Shown here one piece after another: positions 39,630 through 51,530 of a stretch of DNA of 64,000 bases. Source of the stretch: Adiantum capillus-veneris (lineage: Eukaryota; Streptophyta; Polypodiopsida; Polypodiales; Pteridaceae); contig CM043955.1 in NCBI GenBank assembly GCA_014529385.2, forward strand, positions 153,975,640 to 154,039,639, in the 5' to 3' direction. The position numbers were made by a program, and so were the translations under genes. Under the pieces are notes generated by a model, which saw nothing but the letters and a program-made list of their open reading frames with translations, searched no databases and was not told where the DNA came from. The stretch's first letter is position 1. Each line of letters opens with the position of its first letter.

Positions 39630-41990
39630 TAGTGCTCGGGCTGCTTTGAAACGTATCGGCGATGATCAAGCAAACACAACTATATATTTAAGAAAGAGAG
39701 AGAAAGGGGGAGGGGGTGCTGGTTGCATTAATACCTTCTTACAAATCTGTCATGACAAATCAAAGTGAGATTAATACTTGTTCAACATAGCTTGCGTAAA
39801 TTTCACCACAACACATCACTAGAAAAGCCACCCCAATCACTGTCTTAAGGCCAGGGGAGTCCTCTCCACCCTGTCGCCCTCTTACAGTATGTGGGATTTA
39901 TGGCTAGATTGATGACAACACCAGAGACAAGCTATCAAGAACTTAAAAAAAAACCAAGACACTTACGCATCATTGTTGTCCATTACTTCACGTTGGAAGG
40001 GAGACAAAATATCCAAGATTAGTCCAAATCCACCCTCCTTGATTCAGCGAATGTTGGGCTTACACTAGTAGGAGAAATGATAGATTTCCTACTCTCAATT
40101 GAATGATCACTCTCTCTCTTACAATGGCATAGATTTCCCTTGCTAATCCCTTATTACAACACATGCACATGCATAAGACAATGAGCTTCCACTCAAGAGC
40201 TCCTTCTAGAGAGGTTGAGCTTGGCTTCTCAAGCTATAGCATAGTGCTCTTGCTTATGGCTTCCCTCTTTTATGCTAGCTACACCCTCCTTTTATAGCAA
40301 TTTTGAAGGCTAGGGTTACTCCTCTAACCATGGTTGGGTTAGATTTTCAGCAATTTATCTAATTTCTTTTGCTTGGAATTATCAAGAAGTTGGTGGGGAA
40401 AGAGAGAGGAGAGAAATGGAGGTGATAGGACTTTTCATAGTGGGTTAGTGTTAGTAGAGTTAGTATTAATTTACAAATGGAATTGAATATTTACAATGGG
40501 AGTATCCATGTAGGATACAAATAAGGAAGAAAAAACTCTTAAGAGGTAAGAAAAGGTGGATTTCTTACAAGGTTGATGCTCCAAGTGTCTTGAGTAGGGC
40601 CAATTTTGACGCTTGTTGACGGTCCACTAGCTTTGACGGTACATTTTTTCTCCACTCTTGACCTTCCTTGAGAGACAAGGTAATTGAAGCTGAGTAATCA
40701 ACCACCATGATGCTGTCTTTTAAGAGAAGAGGCTGAATTTTGTGGTTTTTTGATAGATATGGGTAATTTGGAGGAGGAAAAAATGAGACTAGGTGGTCAA
40801 TTTTGGAATGGAATTGTGTGTGGGAGGTATGAGTTCACCATGGTTTCTCTTATTCTTCAAGGTTGAGGAGAAGGTGAGTAGTGTGCAGAGAGGAGTGGTG
40901 AGAGAGATGGGGATGATGAGTGGAGAAGTGTGTGTGAAAGAGGAAAATGATAAAGTGGAAGAGAGAGTGTGGCTGCATAGCATGGAAAAACTGGGGTCCA
41001 CTAAAAAACTCATAGCTCACAGCTGGTAGCTCCAAAAATCATGAAAACATTTGAGGTGATTATTCAGATTATGGGCTACATTTTCTCTTTTGACCACCAC
41101 TCCAAATTCGGAGTGGAGATAGGTGCCAAAATTCTCACCAAAAAGCCTGTTTTTTATGCCTGCAAAAGTCTTTTAGTGGCCCCCTCCTTTGTTGAATTTG
41201 TACAATGCATCCAAGAGTGAGCCCCTCCTTTGTCATATTATAATACAAAGCATTCAAGTTGCCCTTGACCCATGCATGGAGGAGGATTATTGGTGAAATA
41301 AGAAATATATACATGGTGGGACTAGTGTATGGACTATTCATGGACTTTAGCTCAATGAGCACATGGTGTTAGAATAATGAGTAAAAATAATAATAAAAAT
41401 ATGGAGGAGTTATGGATATGGAAAGATATTGGAATCATATGATATGGTCCCTCCTTGAATTATTTTGGGTGAAAGAGGAAAATGTATGCAAGTAAATAAT
41501 ATAATAAAAGTAACCAATGAGTAGAAATCAATTTTTTGTTTTCACGAGGGTGAGGGTGAAAATGTGGGAGTGATTTGTATAAAGGAAAAATATGAGGTTA
41601 GAGTATGTACATATTGGCAAAAAAATAAAATTATGGTGTAAGAGGATGAAAGAAGGTGTACATAGGTTTAATAAAACACACACCTAAGTAGAAATATTTA
41701 AATAAAATATCAAAATAATTATAAAAAATCCCTATATTTAGGCCATATATACAATGAAATATTTACACCCAAAGAGGCCATAATATACTTTTATTTTATT
41801 TTATTTTTTTTGGCTCACCTAGCTCAGTGACTAGCTAGCTGAGAGTTTTTAAGAAGATATGGGAAAAGTCCGTGACTCACGCACGCCTATGTACAGTGAA
41901 ATGGTAGAGATAGCCACAGTGTTTGGGTGATTTTGGTAGGGTGAGGTAACTCACTGTGGCAATTACAAAGAGCCGAAAAAACGGCTATCA
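39291..41990 (-). repeat. element A 5' LTR
   Basis: 2,700 bases; same ends as the 3' LTR. Contains an expanded GA tract at 39550-39632. Inserted in a TA-rich spot of the element B LTR, so the target duplication is ambiguous (AAAT against ATAT). Confidence 0.92.
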
Positions 41991-42591
41991 ATATATATAT
42001 ATGAAAACATAGGGAATGAAATGAGGGCCCCCATTTGTTTTTATTGATGTATATTTTTTTACAAGAGGTAAGAAAGAATACCTGTAGTTAATAGGAATTT
42101 AGTGAAAGGCAATGACTGATGGTGAAAGGTATTTTTGAGGTTTTTTTTTGGGAGTGGATTCACACCAAAAATAAGGGAAGCTTGCATGAAATTATTTTTT
42201 ATAGAATACATCGTAAGAAAGATCATGGTCATGGTGAGTAAATGTACATAACGTACTTAGATAAATAACACCTCACCTAGGCATACCTATTTAAATAAAT
42301 ACAAAAATAATTTTAATAAAAATTCCCTATATTTAGGCCCTATATACAATGAAACACTTATACACAAAAGGGCCATAATATATTTTGGCTTTTATTTTTA
42401 TTTATTTATTTTGGCTCAACTAGCCCAATGACTAGCTACGTGAGGGTTTTTAAAGAGATATAGGAAGAATCCCGTAACTCACACACTCCTATGTACAATG
42501 AATGGGTGAAGATAGCCATAGTGTTTGGGCGATTTTGGTAGGGTGAGGTAGCTCACTGTGGAAATTACAGAGAGCCAAAAAACGGCTTTCA
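41991..42591 (-). repeat. element B 5' LTR, last segment
   Basis: Collinear with 21738-22303 of the other B LTR. Ends CGGCTTTCA at 42591, followed by ATAT, which also precedes the other end of B. Confidence 0.85.
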
Positions 42592-43174
42592 ATATGCTAG
42601 ATGCTGACCAAAGGGAAGAGTAGATGGAATGGCCTATGGATTATAATGGAGATGCTATGGATATAGGTTCTTTGGATTAGGTATGCATTGAAAGTGAAGC
42701 TGATTGGGGCTTTGATGATGCCAAACTTGCCATGGATGAAGATATGTAGGTGCTTGTGGATAGAGATTTGACCAGGATACAGGTGATGCAAGGGTTAGCC
42801 CTCCAAAAGAGGAGATTCCATTGGTGGATGAGCAGTGTGCTATGATTGTGCCTACAGAGGCTGATGTGGAGGAGTGTTGGTATCAACCGCAATGCTATGT
42901 GGCGGAGGTTTCTTGTATGGAGAGCCTCACTTTATATGGTTGGGAGGATGGATCGGGATCTATTGTTCTGTGTGTCAATTTACAAGATGAGTTTGTGGCT
43001 AAAGGTAGTTGGAGAAAGCAGGTTGATGGTTTGGAGAAGCACTGTGGCAAGGTGTTGCAAGTGAAGGGTGAGGGCCAGATTGTCCTATTTGATCTAGAAG
43101 GTGTGGGTGGTTATTTGTACGACGTAGCAAGTGGTTGGCCATTTGATCTAGGTGAAAGCTACTATGTGATGTAG
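42592..43174 (+). pseudogene. element C protein, 3' part after the B insertion
   Basis: The acidic reading frame cut at 19582 resumes here (MLDADQREE), with stops. A cleaner frame, 42821-43174, encodes 117 residues: CYVAEVSCMESLTLYGWEDG, GQIVLFDLEGVGGYLYDVAS. No family recognised. It ends with TAG followed by a purine-rich stretch (GGGGGTGGGGAAG). Confidence 0.4.
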
Positions 43175-43349
43175 GGGGTGGGGAAGCCCACTAGAGGTTT
43201 GGCAGTAGTAGCAGGCAGACTAGGGCCTTTTGCATACAATATGGTAGTGGTTTTTGGTTTGCTAATAGTGGTTGCTAGTTTTTTCACTTTCTTAAAGAAT
43301 AAAGTAGTTTTTTGGTCGAACATGAATGTTCAACAAGGAGGCTGGGCAA

Positions 43350-43731
43350 TGTTGGTGCAACCTAAGTGTGTCGACCTTAGCAAAGGGCACATACAGGGAT
43401 GTGTATGCTTACAGATGCATGGTAGAGGGCTAGAGAAAATGGGAAGAGCCTAGCTAGGCAAGTGACAGCGGAGATGTATTCACTATGTGGTTTCTTAGAT
43501 CAAAAGGGCTCCAGGGTATAAGAGTATGCGTGCATGTGCGATGAGGTGCAGTGCGTGCGGGGAAGGGGAGGAGCACAAGAGTGGTGTGGGTGGAGCAACC
43601 TCTAAAAGTGGTGAGTGAGGTGCTTCTTATTCATATATGTATAATCAATAAGGACATGTACACAAGGTGGGTGGGTGGTCGGACATGAGATGTACGTCTT
43701 GTGCAAAAGGCGTAGCGCCTTTACCCCAACA
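43350..43731. repeat. LTR-like block, TGTTGG...CCAACA
   Basis: The first 160 bases are a direct repeat of 16811-16975. The right edge CCAACA is followed by AACTCCCACTTAAAGG, which on the minus strand is a copia-style polypurine tract (CCTTTAAGTGGGAGTT) reading into TGTTGGGG. It may therefore be the 3' LTR of a minus copia element, the 3' LTR of plus element C, or a junction of both. Confidence 0.6.
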
Positions 43732-44340
43732 AACTCCCACTTAAAGGTGATGCGCCGATAAGTGAGGCCTACTAGCTAAACTGCTAGTATGTACAAGAAA
43801 CTAGGTTAGAGTCTCTCTCAACCTATGCCCACTGGCTCACTCTGGCAATCTACACGCAATTGTATCGGCTCTGGTGGTAGGTGAGTGTGCGTACCCAGGC
43901 AAGAGCTTGCACGTAAATCCCGTAGAATACTCTGTATGGTCTGCAAAACTCCAATATGCATCATGCTAGTGTCAACCATCGCACGACTGACAACCCCGAC
44001 TACAAATGCTCCCACTACAGCTGCTAGATCGGGCCTCAACACTAACAAGTCAAACATGAGACGCCCAAACATTGACAAATTATATGCAAACGTGGTTGTT
44101 CTCGCCTCCCCTATGCTATCTACAATCAGTGCATCATCAGGACTACCCATCACGTATGGATGTATCAACACCAACACTGGGAAACCTACATCCCTGTCAC
44201 CCATAGGCAAAAATGTGTGTCCTAGCACCAACTCATTATCCTCTAACATGAGCATGTCAAAGAACTCCATATCTGTCAGCTCTATCTGTGTCTCTAGGGA
44301 GCAGCCGTGCTCTACCTCTACCTGCACAAACTCTGACAAC
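43732..44340 (-). pseudogene. unrecognised minus ORF of a deleted copia-like element
   Basis: The frame 44342-43818 is open for 174 residues (MEFFDMLMLEDNELVLGHTF; YNLSMFGRLMFDLLVLRPDL) between a copia-type protease and the polypurine tract, where RT and integrase should be. No motif recognised. The element lacks pol, so it would be non-autonomous. Confidence 0.35.
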
Positions 44341-44452
44341 ACCTATTGTGTCTCACTAGAGCACTACCTCTCTACCTCTGTCTCTACAGAGTCTACACCT
44401 GTTGTGTCTCACTAGAGCACTGCCGCTCTACCTCTGTCTCTATAGAGTCTAC
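44341..44452. repeat. two tandem 56-bp repeats
   Basis: Units at 44341-44396 and 44397-44452 share GTGTCTCACTAGAGCACT and CTCTACCTCTGTCTCTA with five or so changes. A weaker third copy precedes them. Confidence 0.85.
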
Positions 44453-44521
44453 TGGCACGTCCTACACAGCTAAAAGCTCTATCTTGGGAGCATGGTGGAG
44501 CTGTCTCATTGAGATCAATCT

Positions 44522-44854
44522 CTATCTCAGTTGAGGAACATAACACACATGATATAGCATGTATGACGCACGGCTAGGCAAAGATAAACAAACATCTAAT
44601 TCACCCTCTATGTCAAACACCAAAACATTGGCCAAGTGTAGAAAACCAAAACTCCCACTAGAGAGGGTCCTAAACCAGTCACGATGCGGTGTGACATGGA
44701 AAACTGCATCCTCATCTAACAACCAATGTGGAGAAGTGTCACTGCTCAAAGATATGTAACCAAGAGGAACGCTAAAGGCACCTGTGACATCATCGTCACT
44801 GGCATATGAAGCCACTACTCTAGCATGTGTCAGAACCTCATGTGCACCATGCAT
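44522..44854 (-). pseudogene. copia-type protease fragment
   Basis: HWLLDEDAVFHVTPHRDWF, FGFLHLANVLVFDIEGELDV and YMLYHVCYVPQLR correspond to the copia protease region, whose normal core is W-x-LDSGAS-x-HVTP. The catalytic DSG is replaced by DED, so it is inactive. A zinc-knuckle remnant lies upstream in the same frame at 44885-44926. Confidence 0.75.
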
Positions 44855-44884
44855 ATATGTCCAATACTATCTCATATGCCTGAA

Positions 44885-44926
44885 ACAATGGCGCCTAATG
44901 TGCCGTGGGTGACCACCATGCCAACA
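44885..44926 (-). pseudogene. gag zinc-knuckle remnant
   Basis: CWHGGHPRHIRRHC: C-x-x-[C lost]-x4-H-x4-C spacing of a retroviral zinc knuckle with the second Cys changed to Gly. Same frame as the protease fragment. Confidence 0.6.
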
Positions 44927-44929
44927 ACA

Positions 44930-46333
44930 TACGTGTCGGCAAGAACAAGACCGCCGTCTCTCACTGTCACAAATGTTTGCTACCATAAATGAATGCAAAA
45001 ATGGCAACAAAGTGGGAGATCACTTGACCACTACACAATCATGAAAACCATGACCAATTGCATCAAAACCGATGCTCACATATGCATAAAACAACTCCAC
45101 GATCTGCTATTTGCAAGCATAAACTGGGACAAACTGCTCAATCGAGCATAAAGCACATAACCATATATGCAAGTAGAGAGTAAACTAGCTCAAAATGCAT
45201 CCCACAAACTTCCTGCAAAAGTCTACCTATGAAACGTGTGATTGTCTATCTGTAGCCACACAAGCATACACAATCCTCACTCCTACGAGAGTGGATACAA
45301 GAACACCAAGCTATGTCCAAGCTGACAAAACTTGTCAAAGTGAGAGTAAACACTCAATCACTGTCAAAGTAGGAATATATCAATCACTGTACAAGATTGC
45401 ATAACACTGCAAACTTTTATGGCAAGAAGACGGGGAAATTCGAACAGAATTTCCTTTGCAAATTGAGTCAAAACTCAACACAAACCGTAAGCCAAAAAAT
45501 TGCAGATAACAGCTGTAATGGGATTCAACTCGACCACTAAACCATCGGAGAGTAAACTGCAAACACGCAAAACCATGGCGAGAAAATCTGGGAAAAATCA
45601 TGCAGAGTTTTCCATGAAAACTGAAAAGAAACTCAAAAATCTCACCAAATACTCATGAAAATAAACACCTAGTGTCTAAATTCAAAATCCACAAATGGCA
45701 TACATAGCACTACCAAAACCATGGCAAAACAGCTCACACGTGACCGAGTGGCTCTACAGATGTATACCTGTCCAAAGAACATCTATAAACTTGCAAACCT
45801 GCTACCTGCGAGAGCTATAGCTAGCTCAAACTATATCCACATAATGCATATATAGCATGGAACTGCACCAAACTGTGCAAAAAAGCTCTCTGAAATTCTC
45901 CAAATGGTCGTACATGAGCACTACATGTGCCGCATAAGCTATACTGCAAAGACTATGTAACCTGTGAGAAAAACCGTTGGAAAACTGGAAAACACTACCT
46001 CATCGGTCGGTAAACATGTCGACCGGAAATGCCATCCAAAAGCCAAGTGCGCTCAAGTGAGCAGTATCTGTCGGTGTGTGCAATCAAAGCCGAAAAATTG
46101 GGAAGCTATAATGGTCAAGGAGAGTACGTCGAAGCTGACTCTGCTTCGGAATGGGTGCTAGAGGAGAGTTGATGCCACGGAGAAGAAAATCACCAAAAAA
46201 ATCGACAAAATTGGACCGATGTTGGGTGATGTCTGGGCTTACTTGCTTGTGCCTGTGTACATGAGCGCACGCTAGAGCGCTCTCTCTCTACCTCTCTCTA
46301 GCAAGCCTGCTCTCTCTCTACCTCTCACTCACA
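44930..46333. other. non-coding, gag/leader decay of the minus copia-like element
   Basis: No reading frame with a motif. AT-rich and repetitive in short words (CTCAAAACTC, ACCATGGC). No second LTR recognised. Confidence 0.4.
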
Positions 46334-46334
46334 T

Positions 46335-46401
<67 letters not shown>

Positions 46402-46510
46402 GCTCTCTCAGCTCGCTCTCTATCACTCACACTCGCACTCTTTCTCGGGATTTGTGTGAGCCGGGATGTGAGAGATCGAGGAATCAAAGAGGTTGGGGGG
46501 GGGGGGGGGT
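46334..46510. repeat. (CT)n microsatellite and poly-G tract
   Basis: About 33 CT units (one T interruption) at 46334-46401 and a 15-base G run at 46495-46509. Apparent open frames here are repeat artefacts. Confidence 0.95.
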
Positions 46511-47454
46511 TGTTGTTGTTGATGAGAACCCCGTGGGAGCTATCCCTTGCACACAAAGAGTGTGTAGAGGCAAAGGTTTTAAAAACACTTTAATTTTTTT
46601 GCACACTGTCGGACTGTCAAAAAAAGACCTGAGTGTCTGACGAGCGCCTGTCAGACACGCTGCTACTACTCGCTAGCACTATGTTAGCCTCTCTCTCACA
46701 GCCCTATCGACTGCTCGCTATCTACTGTGTCTAGAAATTGAGTGTGTGTATGTGTGTAGCCACACACTTGCAAGCTTTTTAATTGCAATGCTTTGGTCTC
46801 GATGCCGACCTGCCTTGCTCTGCCCGGTTCTAATTTGCAAGCGTTGCCTGAGAGTCTCCAATTGCTTTCCAGGTGCCAGTGCTGCCTTCGATTGCTTTGC
46901 GCGAAAGGTGCCCAATTCTGTGCCTGCAACAAAATTCCCCTTGTTTTTGTTGCCAAGATGCTCCAAATTCTCCCCCAACAATGGCAATGCTCTACCCGAA
47001 TGTGCTCGAAATTTCCAAGCTTGCAAGCCTTTACGGCTGTTGATTTACATGTCCAGAGTGCCTGTCAAGCTCTACTTCCTGAGAGTTTCCAAGCTTCCTT
47101 TGATCGCTGCTTCTTGCTTTCTATGCTCAGTGTTGGCTCCACAAGCTTCCTTTGCTCACTTTGTCCAATTTTTGTGAGCTTTGGCGAGCTTTCATAAGTT
47201 GTCAAGTATACTAGGCAAGCTTGAAGAGATTTGTCTGCTCAGATTTATGATTCGGGCTCATTTTGGCCTTCATTTTCACTACAGGTAGTACTGCACAGGC
47301 TATTTTGTCATTTTGTGCAGAATTTTTGTCAGTGCCATTTTCTACATAACAGGTCCCTTACAGTCTTCTATGGTTTTTGCTATATAGCACATGTTGTTCC
47401 CGCTTTGTTTCTCCTCATTTCGAGCAATTTTCACATCAGGTGCAGGCATTCACC
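46511..47454. other. non-coding region upstream of a copia gag start
   Basis: Contains a 9-bp-arm hairpin at 46633-46658 (GTGTCTGAC / GTCAGACAC). Probably the LTR and leader of the copia element starting at 47455, but no LTR ends or TGGTATCAGAGC primer site were found. Confidence 0.4.
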
Positions 47455-47998
47455 ATGGCCGACAACAACACATATGTGTTCAGACTGTTGATGCCTTGCC
47501 AGATTCTTAACAGACTTTTGGTAGTACTTGGAGACTTATGACCCAAGGAAATCATGAATTTGTCAAGTTGATACATTATGCACATTGCTATTGCAAGAGT
47601 CGCTTTCTAGAAAAAACAAGACTAAACACCGTGCAATTGAACATGCCTTTATTGCTGCTCAAAGCAAAGGTGGTAACAGTAATGCAACTACTTCTCATGG
47701 TTCTTCTGTGAGTGAAAAATCACCTATTCCTAATGCTTCTTTTTTCGTCTGTAAATTCTGGTGATAAGGGCAAAAAGAAGATGCATTGCCATTATTGTAA
47801 AGCTAATATCACTTGATCAAGCAGCATCCTAAGTTGAAGGCCAAAGAGGCTAAGAAGAAAGAGGATGGTTCTACTACTAATGTAGCTATTGCTTAGTCTT
47901 TTGGTGAAAAGAGACTGTGATGTTGATGTTGATTGCAGGACGGGCTTTTAGTGCAGAGTGCACTTATAATCCCACTGTCCATGATGCATGCTTGTTAA

Positions 47999-48262
47999 TT
48001 GCTGCAGATTCACATGTGTGGTATTTTGATAGTGGTGCTACAAAGCACATTACATCGTGATTTATTCACCTCTCTTGAGTTTGTCACTCATGGAAATTCA
48101 ATTACTTGTGCCAACAATGCCTCTTATCTGGTTCAGGGAGTTGGAAAGATTGTGCTTACTACTGCAAATGACAGTTCTTTCACACTTGTTGATGCACTTT
48201 ATGTACGTGGGATCAAGAAAATCTTTTGTCTGTATCTGCACTTGCTAGACTTGGACTTGTAG
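47999..48262 (+). pseudogene. copia protease
   Basis: WYFDSGATKHIT has the catalytic DSG. Frames then shift; remaining blocks VDALYVRGIKK and SVSALARLGLVVKFVDDKW are the usual end of protease/start of gag-pre-integrase. Inactive because of frameshifts. Confidence 0.75.
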
Positions 48263-49256
48263 TCAAATTTGTGGATGACAAATGGAATGTACATGATCTC
48301 AATTTTGGTGATGAAATTGTTGCCTCTGGCATTTTATGTTGTGGCCTGTATAAGCTCACTTTGTATGACATAAGTGTGTTCAAAATTTTGCAAATGCAGC
48401 CGTGGATTCTAAGGCTATTGCAGATGCAAAACTTGTTTGGACATTTGGATTTTTGCAATTTGCTACGTTTGCAAAAATATGATATGGTTGCTTCTTTGCC
48501 GCCTCTTGAAGCACCTGTCAAACATGTCTGTGAACGCTGTATTTTGGGTAAGATGCAACGCTCTAAGTTTCCAAAGGATGGTTCAGTTAGGGCCACATGT
48601 AGGTTGCAGCTTGTGCATAGTGATGTTTGTGGGCCCATGCAAACTCCGTGCTTGGGAAATTACCTTTACTTCATGACTTTCATTGATGATTACTCATGGG
48701 TATATCCACTTAAAGAAAAGTATTTATGTGCTTCAAACATTTTTTGGCTATGGCTGAAAATGTCTCAAAATGTACTATGGGCACCCTCCGTTCCGATCGA
48801 GGGGGAGAGTATATGTCTCATGAATTCAATGCATTTTTGGCTAGTGATGGGATAAAACACCAATGTATAGTTCCTTATACGCCTCAACAAAATGGTGTTG
48901 CTCAGAGGAAAAAAAAGTCACTTACGAAAATGGCACGATGTATGGTCAAAAGTCAAGCTTTGCCACATTTGTTATGGCTTGAAGCCATCATGTGTGCCAC
49001 TTACGTACTTAATAGGTGTCCTACAAAAGCTTTGCAGTCTATGATCCATATGAAGCATGGCATGATAGAAAGACTTCTATTGAGAAAAGTCACTTACGAA
49101 AATGGCACGATGTATGGTCAAAAGTCAAGCTTTGCCACATTTGTTATGGCTTGAAGCCATCATGTGTGCCACTTACGTACTTAATAGGTGTCCTACAAAA
49201 GCTTTGCAGTCTATGATCCATATGAAGCATGGCATGATAGAAAGCCTTCTATTGAG
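48226..49256 (+). pseudogene. copia gag-pre-integrase and integrase, with internal tandem duplication
   Basis: Gag-pre-integrase (CERCILGKMQRSKFP), integrase (LVHSDVCGPM, YFMTFIDDYSWV, RSDRGGEYMSHEFNAFLA, YTPQQNGVAQRK). Bases 48913-49084 are repeated as 49085-49256 with about one difference in 172, duplicating KMARCMVKSQALPHLLWLEA. The duplication is not a multiple of three, so the frame breaks. Confidence 0.85.
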
Positions 49257-50510
49257 AACATGCGTGTTTTTTACTGTTTGGCATATGCTTTGGTGTCACA
49301 AACACAACGCAAAAAATTGGATGATAATGTTGTCAAATGTATTTTTGTTGGTTATAGTGTTGAAAGAAAAGGTTACAGGTTGTATCATCCATAAACAAAG
49401 CATATTGTAGTTTCACGGGATCTTGTGTTTGTGAAAGATTCTGTGCAGCCCTTGTTGTCATGTACTAGAGACAGTAATGTAAGCTCACATGACATTTATG
49501 ACACTTTGTTGCCTCTTTTCAGTGGTGGAAGTTCGAATATAAATTCCAATGAGGAAAATGTACAGCTTATGGGGGTTTCTAAAAATGTTACACATCAGCC
49601 TATTACTGATGCAGATGTACATGATGTACTTGATGAGGAAAGGACTGAAAATGAGTAGGCTAGAGGTATGCCAAAATGGCTGGTGCATACCTTGCGTGAC
49701 ATTAAATTGGATGCACCTTTGTCTAGTCAGACTTGTTCAAGCTCTCGCCATGCATCTTATGCATCGGATTGCTATGCTTTGGATGTGTCTATCTTACATG
49801 ATATTGAGGAACCTCTGTCTTTTGTTGAAGCACGGAATTCAGAAAATTGGATAGCTGCCATGCAATCAGAATATGATGCACTTATAAAAAATGACACATG
49901 GAATTTATGTGATTTGCCTCCTGGCAAAAAGGCCATTGGTACAAAGTGGGTCTACAAGTTGAAACGCAAGCGGGATGGTGAGATTGATCGTTATAAGGCT
50001 TGACTTGTTGCAAAGGGTTATGCACAACAAAAAGGTATAGATTATGAAGAGACTTTTTCTCCCACTTGTCGTATGACTACTGTGCATTTTCTATGTGCAT
50101 TGGTAGCTCATTTTGGTTGGGATGTACATCAGTCAAACATTGCTACTGCTTCCTTGAATGGTGACATATTTGAGTAAGTTTATGTAACGCAGCCTCACAG
50201 TTTTGTCAAGAAAGGACAAGAGGATAAAGTGTACAGATGTAAGAAAGCTTTGTATGGGTTGAAGGAATCTCCTTGTGCTTGGTATGAGAAGGCTAGCACT
50301 CATTTGGTCAAACGTGGATTTTGTAACAATCCAACAAAAAGCACATTGTATGTAAAGCGTGAGGGGCAATGCACTTCTCATTGTGGTTCTTTATGTGGAT
50401 GATTTGTTGATCACTGGATCAAATGAGAGACATATTGTTGAATTAAGGCTGATTTGAATGCTACTTTCAAGATGAAAGATTTGGGGTTGTTGCATCATTA
50501 CTTGGTGTGG
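49257..50510 (+). pseudogene. copia integrase tail and reverse transcriptase (truncated)
   Basis: LDDNVVKCIFVGYSVERKGY (integrase tail), then a linker, then RT: WIAAMQSEYDALIKNDTWNL, GKKAIGTKWVYKLKRK, YALYGLKESP-like KALYGLKESPCAWYEK and LYVD DLL region with stops. RT breaks at HHYLVW (about 50510), before RNase H. Confidence 0.8.
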
Positions 50511-50516
50511 GACGGG

Positions 50517-51516
50517 TGTCTAACCTCACTCCTATCTTACTGCAGACATAACAAGAACCACAAATATAATTGTCAATCCATGGGACAAAGCTGACTCGAC
50601 TAGTGCATAGAGACTACAAGAGGTTGTCAATCTCTTGAAAAACAACAAACAACTCGCATCTAACTCAAGCTACACTCAAATGACATAAATCACCAAAAGC
50701 CAATCGTTCGCCGCCAAATAAATCACATCCGTTACAACATCAAATGACATCCAAACGTAATGAAACTTCTAGGACATGTTTATAAGACCTAAGCACACAA
50801 GCTTATGATCTCAAATCTCACTTTAGGTCAAGTGAAAAAATCACGATTATTAACAGCAATGAGTTTTTGACCTAGTCATTTTTTTAACCCAGAATGCATC
50901 TAAATGCTTAGCAATGATGTCCCAATACCCCGCTTATACTTATTTTATGATTTCTAGGTTTAAATTTCTACTTATGATGAAATTAGGCTGCGGGTCGGTG
51001 ACATCAAAAGCTACCGATTACCATGAAATGCTTACATCAATGCATAGAGCTCTTACCTCCGGTTGCAACGCAACAGACGGCACTGCAATGTGACAACCAG
51101 GAAGGGAGTAGGAAGCACGAGAAGGAGAGAAGTGAGTGCCATTAGCTCATGCTGTATTTCTATTATCCAAAACTTCATCAAAACTTTACAAAGTTGGCTT
51201 TTATACCTTAGCCAAGGTTTAAAATGTGTCATGTCCGGTGCCCAAGATCTTTAAGTCTCCACACTTATTGTATTTACAACCTAGGTACACTAATTGTCCT
51301 ATGATTTACATCTTTGAACTCTTATTGAGCCCGTAACACGTTACAATTATCACAATGGCTAAATAAATCGAGAAATAACAATACATGGCCATTTTGGAAA
51401 AATGTGAAAAGTGTGTAACTCCAATCTTCACTGCTTCTTCATATTCATCTTCGATGTGCATTCATAAGGCTTTGATCTTTACCAGATCATGTTAACTGAT
51501 GTCGGCTCAGTTAACA
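50517..51516 (-). repeat. gypsy-type LTR, 1,000 bp, with short internal remnant
   Basis: Plus-strand ends TGTCTAACC and CAGTTAACA. Directly right is TTCCCCCCTTCCAA, on the minus strand TTGGAAGGGGGGAA, a polypurine tract leading into TGTTAACTGAG. Preceded on the minus strand by CTCGAGGACGGACACTAA, a typical end of a gypsy pol frame. The rest of the element is missing. It inserted into, or joined, the copia RT at 50510. Confidence 0.75.
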
Positions 51517-51530
51517 TTCCCCCCTTCCAA

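Larger units (their letters stand above)
29649..41990 (-). mobile_element. gypsy element A, nearly intact, 12.3 kb
   Basis: Minus strand: 5' LTR 39291-41990, primer site 39270-39287, leader with accessory ORFs, gag-pol 37628-32346, polypurine tract 32318-32334, 3' LTR 29649-32317. The LTRs are almost identical, differing mainly in GA-repeat length and scattered bases, so insertion is recent. The dual RNase H layout places it in or near the Tat/Ogre group of plant gypsy elements (family knowledge). The only obvious lesion in gag-pol is one TGA. Confidence 0.9.
19583..42591 (-). mobile_element. gypsy element B, whole span including nested insertions
   Basis: Minus-strand element. 3' LTR 19583-22303, polypurine tract, degenerate integrase/RT/gag, primer-binding site 25375-25391, 5' LTR 25396-42591. 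The 5' LTR is interrupted by the tubulin-carrying element (25506-27669) and element A (29649-41990); removing them leaves about 2,690 bases, matching the 2,721-bp 3' LTR. ATAT flanks both outer ends (19579-19582 and 42592-42595), consistent with a target duplication. Confidence 0.85.
47455..50510 (+). mobile_element. decayed Ty1/copia element, gag to RT
   Basis: Plus strand: gag start MADNNTYVF (47455), frameshifted zinc knuckle (about 47780), protease WYFDSGATKHIT (about 48018), gag-pre-integrase, integrase, then RT ending abruptly at about 50510, where a gypsy LTR begins. Integrase before RT defines copia. Many stops and shifts. Confidence 0.85.

Noticed and set aside
46795..47197. Two overlapping 134-143 residue plus-strand frames rich in Cys, Leu and Phe
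   Set aside because: No motif, no conserved context; the composition matches pyrimidine-rich leader/LTR sequence upstream of a copia gag.
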